Of a DNA stretch of 64,000 nt, positions 42,239 to 51,648 are shown in pieces. The notes under the pieces were generated by a model, which saw only the letters and a list, made by a program, of their open reading frames with translations, made no database searches and was not told the origin of the DNA. The DNA is from Neisseria sp. DTU_2020_1000833_1_SI_GRL_NUU_006. Its GTDB lineage: Bacteria; Pseudomonadota; Gammaproteobacteria; Burkholderiales; Neisseriaceae. The DNA lies in contig CP135593.1 of NCBI GenBank assembly GCA_032388755.1, positions 2,418,001 to 2,482,000 of the forward strand, written 5' to 3'. The translations under genes and the position numbers were made by a program. The first letter of the stretch is position 1. Each line of letters begins with the position of its first letter.

Positions 42239-43414
42239 TTATGCTGTGGCTTCTGCCAACACAGCTTCGATGTGTTCTTTGCAGAACGCGATTTCGTCGT
42301 CGGTCAGCGTCGGGTGCACCAAGAACATCAGGCTGGTGTCGCCCAGTTCGACGGCGTTTTTCAGCCGCTCTTTCGGCCGCCACGGCGTGTTGTCGAAGGC
42401 TTTTTCCAAATAGACTTCGGAGCAGCTGCCTTGATAGCAGGGGACTTTGCGCGCGTTCAGTTCGCTGACGATGCGGTCGCGTGTCCAGCCTTCTTTCAGG
42501 TGTTCGGGTTTGACGAAGGCGTAGAACTTGTATTGCGCGTGTTCGATGTAGTCGGCGACTTCAATCAGGCGGATGCTGGCAAATTTGCCCAAACTTTCTG
42601 CCAGCTTGGCGGCGTGCGCTTGGCGGCGTGCCGTCCATTCGGGCATACGTTTGAGCTGGATGCGGCCGATGACCGCCTGCATTTCCATCATGCGCCAGTT
42701 GGTGCCGAAGCTTTCATGCAGCCAGCGGAAGCCGGGGGCGTGTTCGCGGTGGTACACGGCATCATAGCTTTTGCCGTGGTCTTTGTACGACCACATTTTG
42801 CTCCACAGTTCTTTGTCGTTGGTGGTGACCATGCCGCCTTCGCCGCCGGTGGTCATGATTTTGTCTTGGCAGAACGACCATGCGCCGACGTGTCCGATGC
42901 TGCCGACGGATTTGCCTTTGTATTTCGCGCCGTGCGCTTGGGCGCAGTCTTCGATAACCCACAAATCATGTTCTTTTGCCAAGTCCATGATGCCGTCCAT
43001 TTCGGCGGGCATACCGGCGAGGTGGACGACGATGATGGCTTTGGTATTCGGCGTCAGCGCGGCTTTGATGGTTTCGGCGCTGATGTTTTGGCTGTTCAAA
43101 TCCACGTCGGCAAACACGGGGTTCGCGCCTGCGGTAACGATGCAGGAAGCGGAGGCAAGGAAGGTGCGCGAGGTAACGATAACGTCGTCGCCTGCACCGA
43201 TGCCCATCGCTTTAAGCGCGACATCGAGTGCCAGCGTGCCGTTGGAAAGGGCGACGGCGTATTGCGTGCCGGCGAAGGTGGCGAATTCTTTTTCAAATTC
43301 ACGGCATTCGGTGCCTGTCCAGTAATTGACTTTGTTGGACAGCAGGACTTTGGAAACGGCATCGGCTTCTTCTTGGGTGAAGCTCGGCCACGGGGAGAGG
43401 GATGTGTTAAGCAT
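42239..43414 (-). CDS. pglC: UDP-4-keto-sugar aminotransferase, PglC-like
   Basis: A 391 aa DegT/DnrJ/EryC1 aminotransferase using PLP and glutamate to aminate the 4-keto sugar made by PglD. ALSNGTLALDVALKAMGIG, DCAQAHGAKYKGK and the PLP lysine in SFCQDKIMTTGGEGG are visible. The N-terminus LSPWPSFTQEEADAV is that of neisserial PglC. It overlaps the preceding formyltransferase gene by eight bases, so the two are translationally coupled. A CREE follows its stop by about 58 bases. Confidence 0.93.
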   Translation of the reverse strand: MLNTSLSPWPSFTQEEADAVSKVLLSNKVNYWTGTECREFEKEFATFAGTQYAVALSNGTLALDVALKAMGIGAGDDVIVTSRTFLASASCIVTAGANPVFADVDLNSQNISAETIKAALTPNTKAIIVVHLAGMPAEMDGIMDLAKEHDLWVIEDCAQAHGAKYKGKSVGSIGHVGAWSFCQDKIMTTGGEGGMVTTNDKELWSKMWSYKDHGKSYDAVYHREHAPGFRWLHESFGTNWRMMEMQAVIGRIQLKRMPEWTARRQAHAAKLAESLGKFASIRLIEVADYIEHAQYKFYAFVKPEHLKEGWTRDRIVSELNARKVPCYQGSCSEVYLEKAFDNTPWRPKERLKNAVELGDTSLMFLVHPTLTDDEIAFCKEHIEAVLAEATA

Positions 43415-44189
43415 TGGCTTTTCCTGCGAAAAGGCTGGTGGAGTCTTTGGGGGCGACTTCTTCCAGCAGTTGGCGGTTGATCAAGGTGTATTTTTGACCG
43501 TCGATTTCGACGTATGCACCGTCGTAAGGCGGGAACCAGAACGCGCGGATTTTTTTCTCGACATCGTCGCCGTCATGGATTTGCTTCATCGCTTCCATTT
43601 CATCACGGCTGACGTAGCGGCCGCCGATGTTGGGCGTGGTCGGCAATTTGGCTTGCGCTTCGACGGCGCGGGCGATAATGCGTTGTGCGAACGGCTCTAA
43701 TGCCTGCATGGTTTTGCGTTCGAGCGATTGGGCGGTTTCGGCGGCGGGATCAATGGGGAAACGGTCCACTTCGATGATTTCGCCGGTGTCGATGGAGGCA
43801 TCAACGTAGTGGGCGGTGCTGCCCCATTCGGACAATTCGTCCATGATGGCGAGGTTGTAACCGCCTGTGCCTTTGTATTCGGGCAATAAGGCAGGGTGGA
43901 AATTAATCGTGCCTAAATGTGGTGTGGTCAGGAATTCGTCGCGCAGTTTGCGCCAGTAGAGTACGGACAAGCCTAAATCGTATTTCAGACGACCCTCTTT
44001 CATCGCTTCCAAGGCGGTGTCGAAAGTGTAGAGCGGCAAGCCCAATTCTTTGGCAGCGGCGGTCGTCGGCGAGCCTTGCAGGTGGCTGTCGGTCAATACG
44101 CCGACGATTTCGATACTGTCTTGTAAGGATAAGAATCGTAGCAGGTTGGCGGAAAGCCGTTTACGTCCCATGAATAATATTTTTGTCAT
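43407..44189 (-). CDS. Formyltransferase-family protein (sugar N-formyltransferase candidate)
   Basis: A 260 aa protein with the methionyl-tRNA formyltransferase fold. The hallmark INFHPALLPEYKGTGG supplies the Asn-x-His pair of the catalytic triad, and the Asp is in YVDASIDTGEII. It lacks the tRNA-binding C-terminal domain of Fmt. In sugar pathways such enzymes put a formyl group from N10-formyl-THF onto an amino sugar. Overlap with pglC makes the 4-amino sugar its likely substrate, though this is inference. The C-terminal 70 residues are of unclear fold. Confidence 0.75.
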   Translation of the reverse strand: MTKILFMGRKRLSANLLRFLSLQDSIEIVGVLTDSHLQGSPTTAAAKELGLPLYTFDTALEAMKEGRLKYDLGLSVLYWRKLRDEFLTTPHLGTINFHPALLPEYKGTGGYNLAIMDELSEWGSTAHYVDASIDTGEIIEVDRFPIDPAAETAQSLERKTMQALEPFAQRIIARAVEAQAKLPTTPNIGGRYVSRDEMEAMKQIHDGDDVEKKIRAFWFPPYDGAYVEIDGQKYTLINRQLLEEVAPKDSTSLFAGKANA

Positions 44190-44236
44190 GTAATAGTCCT
44201 TTTAATATTGTGAGTGTCCGTTTGATTATGTAATGG

Positions 44237-44923
44237 TTAAATGTTTGAATCGATTAGAGAAGTTAAATCTTGAAGGGAGTCGATCCAAAAAGCGGGATGA
44301 TATTCTGTACTAAAATTTTCGGGCAGGTGGCAGTGGATATTACGCCCGGAGGGGCGCAATCCTATGGTTATCCAGCCTAAAGCGTTCGGCGCGATGAAGT
44401 CTTTGGAAATGTTGTCGCCGATATAGATGAAGCAGTCTGCCTTTGCGGCATATTTGTCTTGCAGATAGCGGAAGCGTTTGCTGTCGGGCTTTTCCGAAGC
44501 GCAGGCTTCGGAGACAAGGATGTCGTCAAACAGGGAAAACAGACCCAAGGCTTCCAGTTTCAGACGTTGGGTCAGGCTTCTGCCGTCGGTAATCAGTGCG
44601 CGTGCAGCGAAGGGCGCGGTCAGTTCGGACAGGAAATCCGGCGCGGCATACGGCGTCAGCGTCGGGCGGTGCAGCCGGTATTGCCACAGAAGAACCTGTT
44701 TCTCCGATTCGTTGAAATCGCAGTGGCGACACAACTTGTCCAGCCAGTCTTTGCCGTCGGGGTCGATGCTGCGCCATAGGTCGTCTGAATTCCAATCGGG
44801 ATACAGTGCGACAACGGTATTGACGACCGCACGAATACCCGACAGCTTGTATTCGTATTCCGAATACAGCGTATCGTCCAAGTCAAAGACAATGACGGCG
44901 GTTTCGGGATTAATCGTTTTCAT
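44237..44923 (-). CDS. HAD family hydrolase of the glycan locus
   Basis: A 228 aa HAD-IA hydrolase. Motif I is VFDLDDTLYSE, motif II ALITDGRSLTQRLK, motif III SEACASEKPDS and motif IV YIGDNISKDF. The start at 44923 (MKTINPETAVIVF) overlaps the end of the ATP-grasp gene by 14 bases; an ATG six codons earlier is less likely. Such a phosphatase could release a carboxylic acid that the neighbouring ATP-grasp enzyme attaches to the sugar; this is a hypothesis from gene order. Confidence 0.85.
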   Translation of the reverse strand: MKTINPETAVIVFDLDDTLYSEYEYKLSGIRAVVNTVVALYPDWNSDDLWRSIDPDGKDWLDKLCRHCDFNESEKQVLLWQYRLHRPTLTPYAAPDFLSELTAPFAARALITDGRSLTQRLKLEALGLFSLFDDILVSEACASEKPDSKRFRYLQDKYAAKADCFIYIGDNISKDFIAPNALGWITIGLRPSGRNIHCHLPENFSTEYHPAFWIDSLQDLTSLIDSNI

Positions 44924-45893
44924 GAACCAAGACCTTGGCATCGTAGCGCAGCATGATGAGGTTGTTTTCCCAGTCGTCTGAAAACGGGATTTCTCCGTCG
45001 ACGAGGTATTCGCGCATCAGCCAGCCCGGATAATTGCCGCCTGCGGCATACGTCAGCGGGAAGCCGCCGCCGAAGCGGGGGTTGATTTCCACGCCGTAGA
45101 ATTCGCCGGTTTCTTCGTTGCAGAAGAACTGCGCCGTGATGCAGCCGCGCGCGCCTTCCAATACCGCCATTTTTTCCAGCAGCGTTTGGTAGAGGCTGTT
45201 TTTGCGGGTGATGCCTTTGCTGACTTCGCCGGTACGCACTTCCAAGCGTTTACGCGGAATCGTGCATTTCAGACGACCTTGTCGGTCGTAATACATATCG
45301 ACGGTAAATTCGGAAAATTCGTTTTCGATATCTATAAGCTGACAGAACATTAATTTGGGGTCTGCCAAAACTTCAGGTGTCAGATCGGCAGGCGTGTCGA
45401 TCCGTTTGGCACCGATGGCGCGGCTGCCGTCGTAAGGTTTGGCGAAGCAAGGGAAAACCAACTTCTCGCGGTCGTAAATTTCGGGCGAGCGTATGCCGTA
45501 CTGTGCAAACAGGTCGGCAGTTTTACGTTTGTCGCGGCATTGCGCAATAAAGTCCGCATCGGAAACGACGATGTGGATACCAGCCGCCTCGAAGCGGTCG
45601 CGTTCATTCGCCAGTTTTTGCAGTTCGGTATCTATGGTCGGGATGATCAAACCGATGTTTTCGCGTACCGCCAGATTAAAAATGCTGTCGATATACGAAT
45701 CGGAACTGATCAGCGGCACTTCAAACGAACCGTCCGAAACATGGCAGGCGGAAGACATACGCGGTACCAAATCCGTCGTCAAAATCTTGACGTCGTCTGA
45801 AAACTTGGCGGCTTCGGTTTGAAAATCCTGTACCAATTCGACGCGCCTTCCCGCGGAAAGGATAAGTACGTTATTTTTTTTCATCTGTGTCAT
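44910..45893 (-). CDS. ATP-grasp ligase of the glycan locus
   Basis: A 327 aa ATP-grasp protein of the carbamoyl-phosphate-synthase-like branch. The pre-ATP domain begins NNVLILSAGRRVELVQDF, then FPCFAKPYDGSRAIGAKRI for ATP and FYGVEINPRFGGGFPLTYAAG with the metal-binding Glu and Asn. In the meningococcal pglB2 allele an ATP-grasp domain is fused to the transferase and makes a glyceramido sugar. Here it is a separate gene overlapping the transferase gene by 23 bases. It probably acylates the amino sugar; the acyl group is unknown. Confidence 0.82.
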   Translation of the reverse strand: MTQMKKNNVLILSAGRRVELVQDFQTEAAKFSDDVKILTTDLVPRMSSACHVSDGSFEVPLISSDSYIDSIFNLAVRENIGLIIPTIDTELQKLANERDRFEAAGIHIVVSDADFIAQCRDKRKTADLFAQYGIRSPEIYDREKLVFPCFAKPYDGSRAIGAKRIDTPADLTPEVLADPKLMFCQLIDIENEFSEFTVDMYYDRQGRLKCTIPRKRLEVRTGEVSKGITRKNSLYQTLLEKMAVLEGARGCITAQFFCNEETGEFYGVEINPRFGGGFPLTYAAGGNYPGWLMREYLVDGEIPFSDDWENNLIMLRYDAKVLVHEND

Positions 45894-46488
45894 TCCCTGT
45901 GAAATACGGCATGGTGGCTTCTCCCTCAGCCGAAATGCCTTCTTTGATAAAGACTTTTTTGACTGTCAAAAACAGGATTTTCATGTCCAGCCAAAAACTG
46001 TAATGGTCGATATACCAAATATCGTGTGCGAACTTTTCGTCCCACGAAAGCGCGTTGCGCCCGTTGACCTGCGCCCAACCTGTTACTCCCGGTTTCATTT
46101 CGTGGCGGCGGAATTGAAATTCGTTGTAAAGCGGCAGGTAGCTCATCAAAAGCGGTCGTGGGCCGACCAAGCTCATATCCCCTTTTAGAACGTTCCAAAG
46201 CTCTGGAAGTTCGTCCAGGCTTGTGGCGCGCAGCTTTTTGCCGAAAGGGGTCAGCCGCTCGCTGTCGGGCAGAGGGTTGCCGTCTTTATCGACCGCATCG
46301 CGCATGGAGCGAAATTTGATCATTTTGAACGGTTTGCCGTCTTTACCCGGCCGCTCTTGGGTGAAGAATACCGGTTCGCCCAGGTTTTTGCGGATGAGGT
46401 AGATCAAAATCAGAAATACGGGCGAGAGGAAAATCAGTCCCGAGGCGGAGGCGACAATGTCAAACAGGCGTTTGAAGAATTTACTCAT
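45871..46488 (-). CDS. pglB: Phosphoglycosyl transferase, PglB-like (transferase domain only)
   Basis: A 205 aa monotopic phosphoglycosyl transferase that loads the first sugar phosphate on undecaprenyl phosphate. An N-terminal re-entrant membrane helix (about 11-31) precedes FFTQERPGKDGKPFKMIKFRSM, TSLDELPELWNVLKGDMSLVGPRPLL (with the catalytic Asp-Glu) and KPGVTGWAQVNGRN. Meningococcal PglB is about twice as long, with a C-terminal acetyltransferase. That domain is absent and no such gene is seen nearby. Overlaps on both sides show tight coupling. Confidence 0.9.
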   Translation of the reverse strand: MSKFFKRLFDIVASASGLIFLSPVFLILIYLIRKNLGEPVFFTQERPGKDGKPFKMIKFRSMRDAVDKDGNPLPDSERLTPFGKKLRATSLDELPELWNVLKGDMSLVGPRPLLMSYLPLYNEFQFRRHEMKPGVTGWAQVNGRNALSWDEKFAHDIWYIDHYSFWLDMKILFLTVKKVFIKEGISAEGEATMPYFTGNDTDEKK

Positions 46489-47653
46489 GGGCTAATCTTT
46501 CAATCAGGTTGACGATTTTTTGATACGCCACGTCGCGCTTGAAGCGGCGGACGATTTCGTCGGATTGAACGGGGTCGTTTTTGCGCGCTAGAATGTCTTT
46601 GGCGGCTCGGACGAAGCTGTCCACATCGCCGGAACGGTAGTCCGCGTGCGGCAGCAGGGTGAGGACTTCGGCAACTTCGTCGTTGACTTGGCTGTTTAAA
46701 ATCGGTTTTTGCAATGCCATATAGTCGGACAGTTTGTTGGTAATCGACTGCATGGCGTAGGAATGGATGGCGTTGACCGAGATGTCGCAGCCTTTGGCGA
46801 CCGACATCATTTCGGCGTAGGGGATGTAGCCGTAAAACCGGATACCGTCGCAGGCGTATTGTTTGAGCCTGTCCAAATCAGGGCCGCCGCCCATGATGTG
46901 CAGTTCTACATTTTCGCCGTCGTCCAACAGTTTGCGAACGCCTTTGCACACGGTTTCCACGTCATAGCTGTAACTGAGCGTACCCAAGTAGAAGAAACGG
47001 GTTTTGTTGTCACCGAAGTCTTTTGCCGGCGCGGCATCGAGTTTTGGAAAATCCGCACCGATATAGACGACTTCGCCGGGAACGTTCGGATTGGCTTCTT
47101 TGGCGCGGTCGAGGTAGGTCTGCGATACGGCGACCAGCGCGTCGGCGTAGCGGTAGGCGCGGTTGGCGCGGGAGGAGAAGGGCAGCAGGTTGTGCGGGAT
47201 TTTTTTCAAAAATGGCACGACCGAGGAGAAAGACTCCGGCCATACGTCCTGCACGTCGATAATCAGTTTGTAGCCCAAACGCGCTTTGTGTTCGCCCAAG
47301 AGCAGGTTAGTAGCAATCAGTGGGTAGGCGGAAAAGACGACGTCTTGCTCGCCCGGACGGCAGTTGTTCAGCCATTGCTCAAAATTTTTGATGAACACAT
47401 GATGGCTTTTGACGCGGTCCAGCGATACGTTTTTGCCGTAGCCGCTCTCTTCCAGCAGCATGACTTTCAGACGACCTTGCGAGGCAGATTCGGCATCTTC
47501 AGGTCGTCTGAAAGATTTGTCGTAGTGTTTGAAATTGCTGGTAATCAGCAGCACGTCATGAGACTGCGACAACAGCTCGGCAAGATACCAGAAGCGGTTG
47601 AAATGCGGCTCGGACGGCAGCGAACAGTAGGGGGCGACGATGGTGATGTTCAT
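46481..47653 (-). CDS. Family 4 glycosyltransferase (PglH position)
   Basis: A 390 aa GT-B enzyme. The start MNITIVAPYCSLPSEPHFNRFW, IDVQDVWPESFSSVVPF and the C-terminal nucleotide site RFYGYIPYAEMMSVAKGCDISVN fit the GT4 family. A GRLK peptide near residue 60 is encoded by an uptake sequence. The ATG at 47653 is preferred; an in-frame ATG six codons earlier overlaps the DUS. Order pglF-GT-GT-pglB recalls pglG and pglH of pathogenic Neisseria, but specificity is unknown. Confidence 0.85.
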   Translation of the reverse strand: MNITIVAPYCSLPSEPHFNRFWYLAELLSQSHDVLLITSNFKHYDKSFRRPEDAESASQGRLKVMLLEESGYGKNVSLDRVKSHHVFIKNFEQWLNNCRPGEQDVVFSAYPLIATNLLLGEHKARLGYKLIIDVQDVWPESFSSVVPFLKKIPHNLLPFSSRANRAYRYADALVAVSQTYLDRAKEANPNVPGEVVYIGADFPKLDAAPAKDFGDNKTRFFYLGTLSYSYDVETVCKGVRKLLDDGENVELHIMGGGPDLDRLKQYACDGIRFYGYIPYAEMMSVAKGCDISVNAIHSYAMQSITNKLSDYMALQKPILNSQVNDEVAEVLTLLPHADYRSGDVDSFVRAAKDILARKNDPVQSDEIVRRFKRDVAYQKIVNLIERLAHE

Positions 47654-47667
47654 ATTTTCAGACGACC

Positions 47668-48741
47668 TCACATATCGTAAGCGGCCATTGTGGTGCGATA
47701 GATTTCATCATCGGAACACAAGGTCTCAACGTGTTTATGCAGGGCTTTGCCCATCTTTTCGCGCAACTCGGGCTGCTTGATGAGTTGATCGACGGCTTCG
47801 ATAAAGGCTTCGTCTTCGCCGAATGGGAAACAGTATCCGGTTTCGCCGGTAATGACCATTTCGGAAATGCCGCCCATGTTGTAGGTCACGACGGGCGTGT
47901 CGTAGAGGCCGGCTTCAAGGATGTTGTTGCCGACGCCTGCGCCGTGGTCGCCGATGCAGTGCGGCGTGTTCACCAAAATATCCACGTCTTTGAAATAGCC
48001 GGTCAAATCGCGTACTCCGCCGAGGAAGGTAACTTTGTCGTCTATGCCCAAACGCTTTGCTTGCGCTTTCAGATTGTCCATTTCTTCGCCTATGCCTGCT
48101 ACGTTCAGGCGCACGGGCATATTGCGGTCGACCATTTTCTTAAAGATGTCCAGCATCACATGCACAGCGCGGACGGTATCCAAGCGCGACAGCGTGCCGA
48201 GCATGACGTAGTCTTTGGCGGTTTTTTCAGGAACGTAATCGGCTTTGTGCAGGGCGTTGTAGGTGTAGGTGATGCGGTTGGCGGGGAAGCCGTGGCGGAT
48301 GAGTTTTTCCCGCTCGTGTCTGCAGTTACCGATGATATATACGCCCAGCTTGTCGAAAAGTTTGGCGATTTTCGGATAAGTTTCAGCATCCAGACCGCGC
48401 GCGTGGTAGAACACTTTGGTTTTGGGAGAAGCTATTTTTGCTGCGATGGCGCAGGCGGGAACGATGCGCGCCATTTGGCAGTGGACGATGTCGGGTTTTT
48501 CCTGTTTCAACATTTTCATGTAGGCGAACATTCCCTTGATGTAGCCCAAGATGCCGCCCTGATAAAAATCAATAGGACGCCATTGGATGCCCAAGGCTTG
48601 GGCTTCTTTGATGAGTGGGCCATCGGAAGAGGCAAGGACAACCTCGTGGCCACGCTGCCTGAGCAACCGTCCTAAGCGGAAGGTTGCGTTTTCAGTGCCG
48701 CCGAGGCCGGACATGGAAGTAGTCAAAACAATTTTTTTCAT
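47668..48741 (-). CDS. Family 4 glycosyltransferase (PglA/PglG-like)
   Basis: A 357 aa GT-B enzyme. MSGLGGTENATFRLGRLLRQRGHEV at the start and EAGLYDTPVVTYNMGGISEMV with the E-x7-E type site near the end define GT4. FYHARGLDAETYPKIAKLFDKLG lies in the acceptor half. It probably adds the second or third sugar to the lipid-linked glycan. It lies 14 bases before the next glycosyltransferase gene and 13 after the wzy gene. No homopolymer tract that would make it phase-variable is visible. Confidence 0.85.
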   Translation of the reverse strand: MKKIVLTTSMSGLGGTENATFRLGRLLRQRGHEVVLASSDGPLIKEAQALGIQWRPIDFYQGGILGYIKGMFAYMKMLKQEKPDIVHCQMARIVPACAIAAKIASPKTKVFYHARGLDAETYPKIAKLFDKLGVYIIGNCRHEREKLIRHGFPANRITYTYNALHKADYVPEKTAKDYVMLGTLSRLDTVRAVHVMLDIFKKMVDRNMPVRLNVAGIGEEMDNLKAQAKRLGIDDKVTFLGGVRDLTGYFKDVDILVNTPHCIGDHGAGVGNNILEAGLYDTPVVTYNMGGISEMVITGETGYCFPFGEDEAFIEAVDQLIKQPELREKMGKALHKHVETLCSDDEIYRTTMAAYDM

Positions 48742-48754
48742 ATCGTGTTTTCTA

Positions 48755-50032
48755 TCAAGGGGTGTATCGGTACGCGCTATACGCCGTATCGCGCTGCGGC
48801 AGGACGCTGTATAGGAAAATCAAAAAGCAGGGCAGCCAGATGAAGGGCATACGAAAAATGGTGGACGGGATAAAACCTGCCAAAAGGAACAATCCCATTG
48901 CTGCCAACCCAATGACGCGCTGCTTGCTTTTCATATTCCTGCCGGCGGCTACGCAGAAGAAATAGTATGCGGCATAGAACAAAAAAGCCGTCAGCGAAAT
49001 CAGACCAAAACCGAGGTATAGCTCGATAAGGAAGCTGTGCGGGTTTTCAAACGCCAAACTGTCGCTCAAGTGGCCGCCGAAATATTCTTGGAATTTTTTC
49101 GGACCATAGCCCAACAGCAGGAATGGCGGATGTTCCCAGAAATAGTTATAGATTTCCTGACGGTAGCCGACCGAATTGTCGCTTTCCAAATCAAACAGGA
49201 ACAAATACAGGCGTGAGGAAATATTTTCCAAAAAGGCATTACCGTGCAGGGAGAGCAGGAAATCGGCAATGTACTGTTTCGGAATCATCGACAATCCTGC
49301 GCCTGTAACACCTATGGTCATCAGCGTAAACAGCCCGTTGTTACGGTAAATCAAGTTCAGGATAAACAAAATGATGTAACACAGGGTAGCGGTACGCGAC
49401 GCACTGGCAAAAATGACTACGCCCAAACATAAAAAAAGTATCAAGCCGAGCAAGTATTCTTTTTTACTGACATCAATATTGAAAAATACTAAAACAGCAG
49501 GCGCAAAACAGAGGGCGGTCGTGCCTAAGTTGTTAGGGTTAAAGAAGAAACCCTTAATAATCCCCGCATCAATGGCCAATACTTCATCTGCTTGAACGAA
49601 TTGGATGCCGGTCAAAATCTCCACAGCGGGCGGGATGATGATAAATGCGCAGAAAAAAAGCAGCAGGTGGCGGATAAACGCCATCGGATTTTCATGTCGG
49701 CTCAATACCAGGTACAGCAGATAAAACAGGCTGGGTAGGGACAGGAAGAAAAACGTATCCATAATCCTGACCGAATCCAGCGTGGTAATAAACAGATGGA
49801 TGCCGCCCCAACCGCACATGATGGCAAGCGCTGCCAACATCCTGCCTGCTTTGCCGTTGAACCGTTTGGACTCTAACGCAAAAATCAGTAGGGCGGTAGG
49901 CAGCAGCAGGATGGTCAGGGGGTTGTCGATACGCGGAATACCGGCTTTGTACGACAGCATCGGCCCCAGCATATAGGCGGTTGAAATCGTGTATATCAGC
50001 GTAATGTATAAAGTTTGTGTTTTGAGTTTCAC
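48755..50032 (-). CDS. wzy: O-antigen polymerase / ligase family protein (Wzy)
   Basis: A 425 aa polytopic membrane protein with about ten hydrophobic segments. The Wzy_C signature lies in the large periplasmic loop and after it: SARTATLC-like (SASRTATLCYIILF), LLGYGPKKFQEYF and ENPHSFLIELYLGFGLISL with the conserved His. It should polymerise repeat units on the periplasmic face. It is clearly smaller than PglL/PglO oligosaccharyltransferases (about 600 aa), so the locus looks like Wzx/Wzy polysaccharide synthesis. Confidence 0.85.
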   Translation of the reverse strand: MKLKTQTLYITLIYTISTAYMLGPMLSYKAGIPRIDNPLTILLLPTALLIFALESKRFNGKAGRMLAALAIMCGWGGIHLFITTLDSVRIMDTFFFLSLPSLFYLLYLVLSRHENPMAFIRHLLLFFCAFIIIPPAVEILTGIQFVQADEVLAIDAGIIKGFFFNPNNLGTTALCFAPAVLVFFNIDVSKKEYLLGLILFLCLGVVIFASASRTATLCYIILFILNLIYRNNGLFTLMTIGVTGAGLSMIPKQYIADFLLSLHGNAFLENISSRLYLFLFDLESDNSVGYRQEIYNYFWEHPPFLLLGYGPKKFQEYFGGHLSDSLAFENPHSFLIELYLGFGLISLTAFLFYAAYYFFCVAAGRNMKSKQRVIGLAAMGLFLLAGFIPSTIFRMPFIWLPCFLIFLYSVLPQRDTAYSAYRYTP

Positions 50033-50201
50033 TTTGTTTCCTGAGGTGGGACGGTTTCGGAAATATTATTATATGCAGAAACAATTTGTCTGACCGCAGA
50101 ATCCGACTGAATGCGTCGGTAATGTATTGGGCGGTATATCGGCCGAAAAGTTTCAGTTCCGATGGTTTTGTGTCCGTCTGAAAACTGCCGCTTCCTTCGG
50201 A

Positions 50202-51620
50202 TTATCTTTTCAGACGACTCTTGACAGCAGCTGCTGCCGAAATAAGGGACGACTTGCGACGCCATATCAGATAGGAGAGTCCTGCCAGCCAAAGCAAGGC
50301 GAACAACGGATAATTTTCCTTTGTGCCGAAATAGGTGTAGCTCAGGCAAAGCAGTACGCTCAAAGCGGTATTGGTATAAATTTTCAGCCGCGGCAGAGGA
50401 CGCCACACCCTAGATGAAAATTCGGTTTTGATGATGCAAAACACCCAAAACGATATTGCGCTCGCTATGGCTGCACCACGCGCCCCCAAATGGGGAACCA
50501 ATAGCGACAGCAGACTGAAATTGATGGTAAAAGCGACAATGTTGACTGCTGTAATTAACCAAGTTCGTTTAACAACGTTCAATCCGATACCGCTGACTTC
50601 CGTAAGCGTATAAAACAGCGGATACAACATGCATGAGAGCAGCAAAAACTGTACCGGAGCGTATTTGTCGGGCAATATCCAAGTAACGACGGGCGAGAAA
50701 ATGCCGATAAAACAAATCATCGCACTGATTAATTCGGTCATCGAAAGGGTGATGCCGCCGATTTTATCCAAATGGGTTTTGTCTTCCACCCATTTGAACA
50801 CCAAAGGCGCCCAAATGGTTGAGAATACGCTTTGAAAAATCAGGGCAACCGCGCCGAAGCTGACCGCCATCGAGTAAATGCCAAGCTCATTCAAACCCGC
50901 CCACTGTTTGAGCGCAAAACGATCGATTGAGGTCAATCCCCAATAAGCCAAATTCCCGAATGCCAAGGGCAAACCGTAGCGCAGGCTTGCATGATGGGTT
51001 TCAGACGACCAAGGAGCGCGCGCAGCAGCGCGCAGTTCATGTCTGGTTTGGTATGTCAAAACGGCGACAGTCAATACTTGCGCCACGGTGTAGGCAAGGA
51101 CAAGACTGACGGTATCAGTTTCGACACCGCTGAAAACGAATAACAAAACCAACGCCAAAATCAGGAATTTCGGTGTAAGTTGGCTGAGGGAAAAGGCGAC
51201 GGCTTTTTCCTGCATCCTCAGTATCAGGGAGAGAAACCGCGCAAACAGGCAGGTCAGCAGGAAAATTAAAAACAGCAAGCCCAAGGTTTTATCCGGCAAA
51301 TCAAAAATCAAATCTGCCGGCCAAGCCGTATTCCATACAAGCACCGCCAAAATCACGACAGTCGTCAAAACGAACGGCGACAGGCTGATGGATTTAAACA
51401 GGGACGCTTTATCTTTAGCAGCGTAATATTCGCGGATATACGCCTGATCCAAACCCAGCCCCAAAATCAGGATGGTCAGACCGGAGATGGTTTGCAGTAA
51501 GACGATACGGCCGATGTCTTCCGCAGGGTAGTACCATGAAATCAGCGGAAGCGAGAGGATGCCGAAAGCCGCGCTGCCTATCGGGCCTAAGGCATAACCG
51601 AGTATTTTTCTTATATTCAT
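50202..51620 (-). CDS. Lipid-linked glycan flippase (Wzx/PglF-like)
   Basis: A 472 aa MATE/MOP-type flippase with about 12-14 hydrophobic segments. GYALGPIGSAAFGILSLPLISWYY at the start and RYGLPLAFGNLAYWGLTSIDRFAL are typical of polysaccharide flippases. It moves undecaprenyl-linked repeat units to the periplasmic side. It occupies the place of pglF relative to pglB. The end overlaps a loose DUS pair (50172-50221), and a further 170 bp separate it from wzy. Confidence 0.88.
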   Translation of the reverse strand: MNIRKILGYALGPIGSAAFGILSLPLISWYYPAEDIGRIVLLQTISGLTILILGLGLDQAYIREYYAAKDKASLFKSISLSPFVLTTVVILAVLVWNTAWPADLIFDLPDKTLGLLFLIFLLTCLFARFLSLILRMQEKAVAFSLSQLTPKFLILALVLLFVFSGVETDTVSLVLAYTVAQVLTVAVLTYQTRHELRAAARAPWSSETHHASLRYGLPLAFGNLAYWGLTSIDRFALKQWAGLNELGIYSMAVSFGAVALIFQSVFSTIWAPLVFKWVEDKTHLDKIGGITLSMTELISAMICFIGIFSPVVTWILPDKYAPVQFLLLSCMLYPLFYTLTEVSGIGLNVVKRTWLITAVNIVAFTINFSLLSLLVPHLGARGAAIASAISFWVFCIIKTEFSSRVWRPLPRLKIYTNTALSVLLCLSYTYFGTKENYPLFALLWLAGLSYLIWRRKSSLISAAAAVKSRLKR

Positions 51621-51648
51621 AAATAGGTGGGGTTTGTTGCCGCCAAGA

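Noticed and set aside
42272..43480. A 402-codon frame opposite pglC
   Set aside because: It is the antisense shadow of a conserved aminotransferase; the Phe/Val/Gly/Asp-rich text is the usual complement of GC-rich coding DNA.
47668..48741. Phase-variable homopolymer in the PglA-like gene
   Set aside because: PglA of pathogens is phase-variable through a G tract, but no long homopolymer occurs in this gene.
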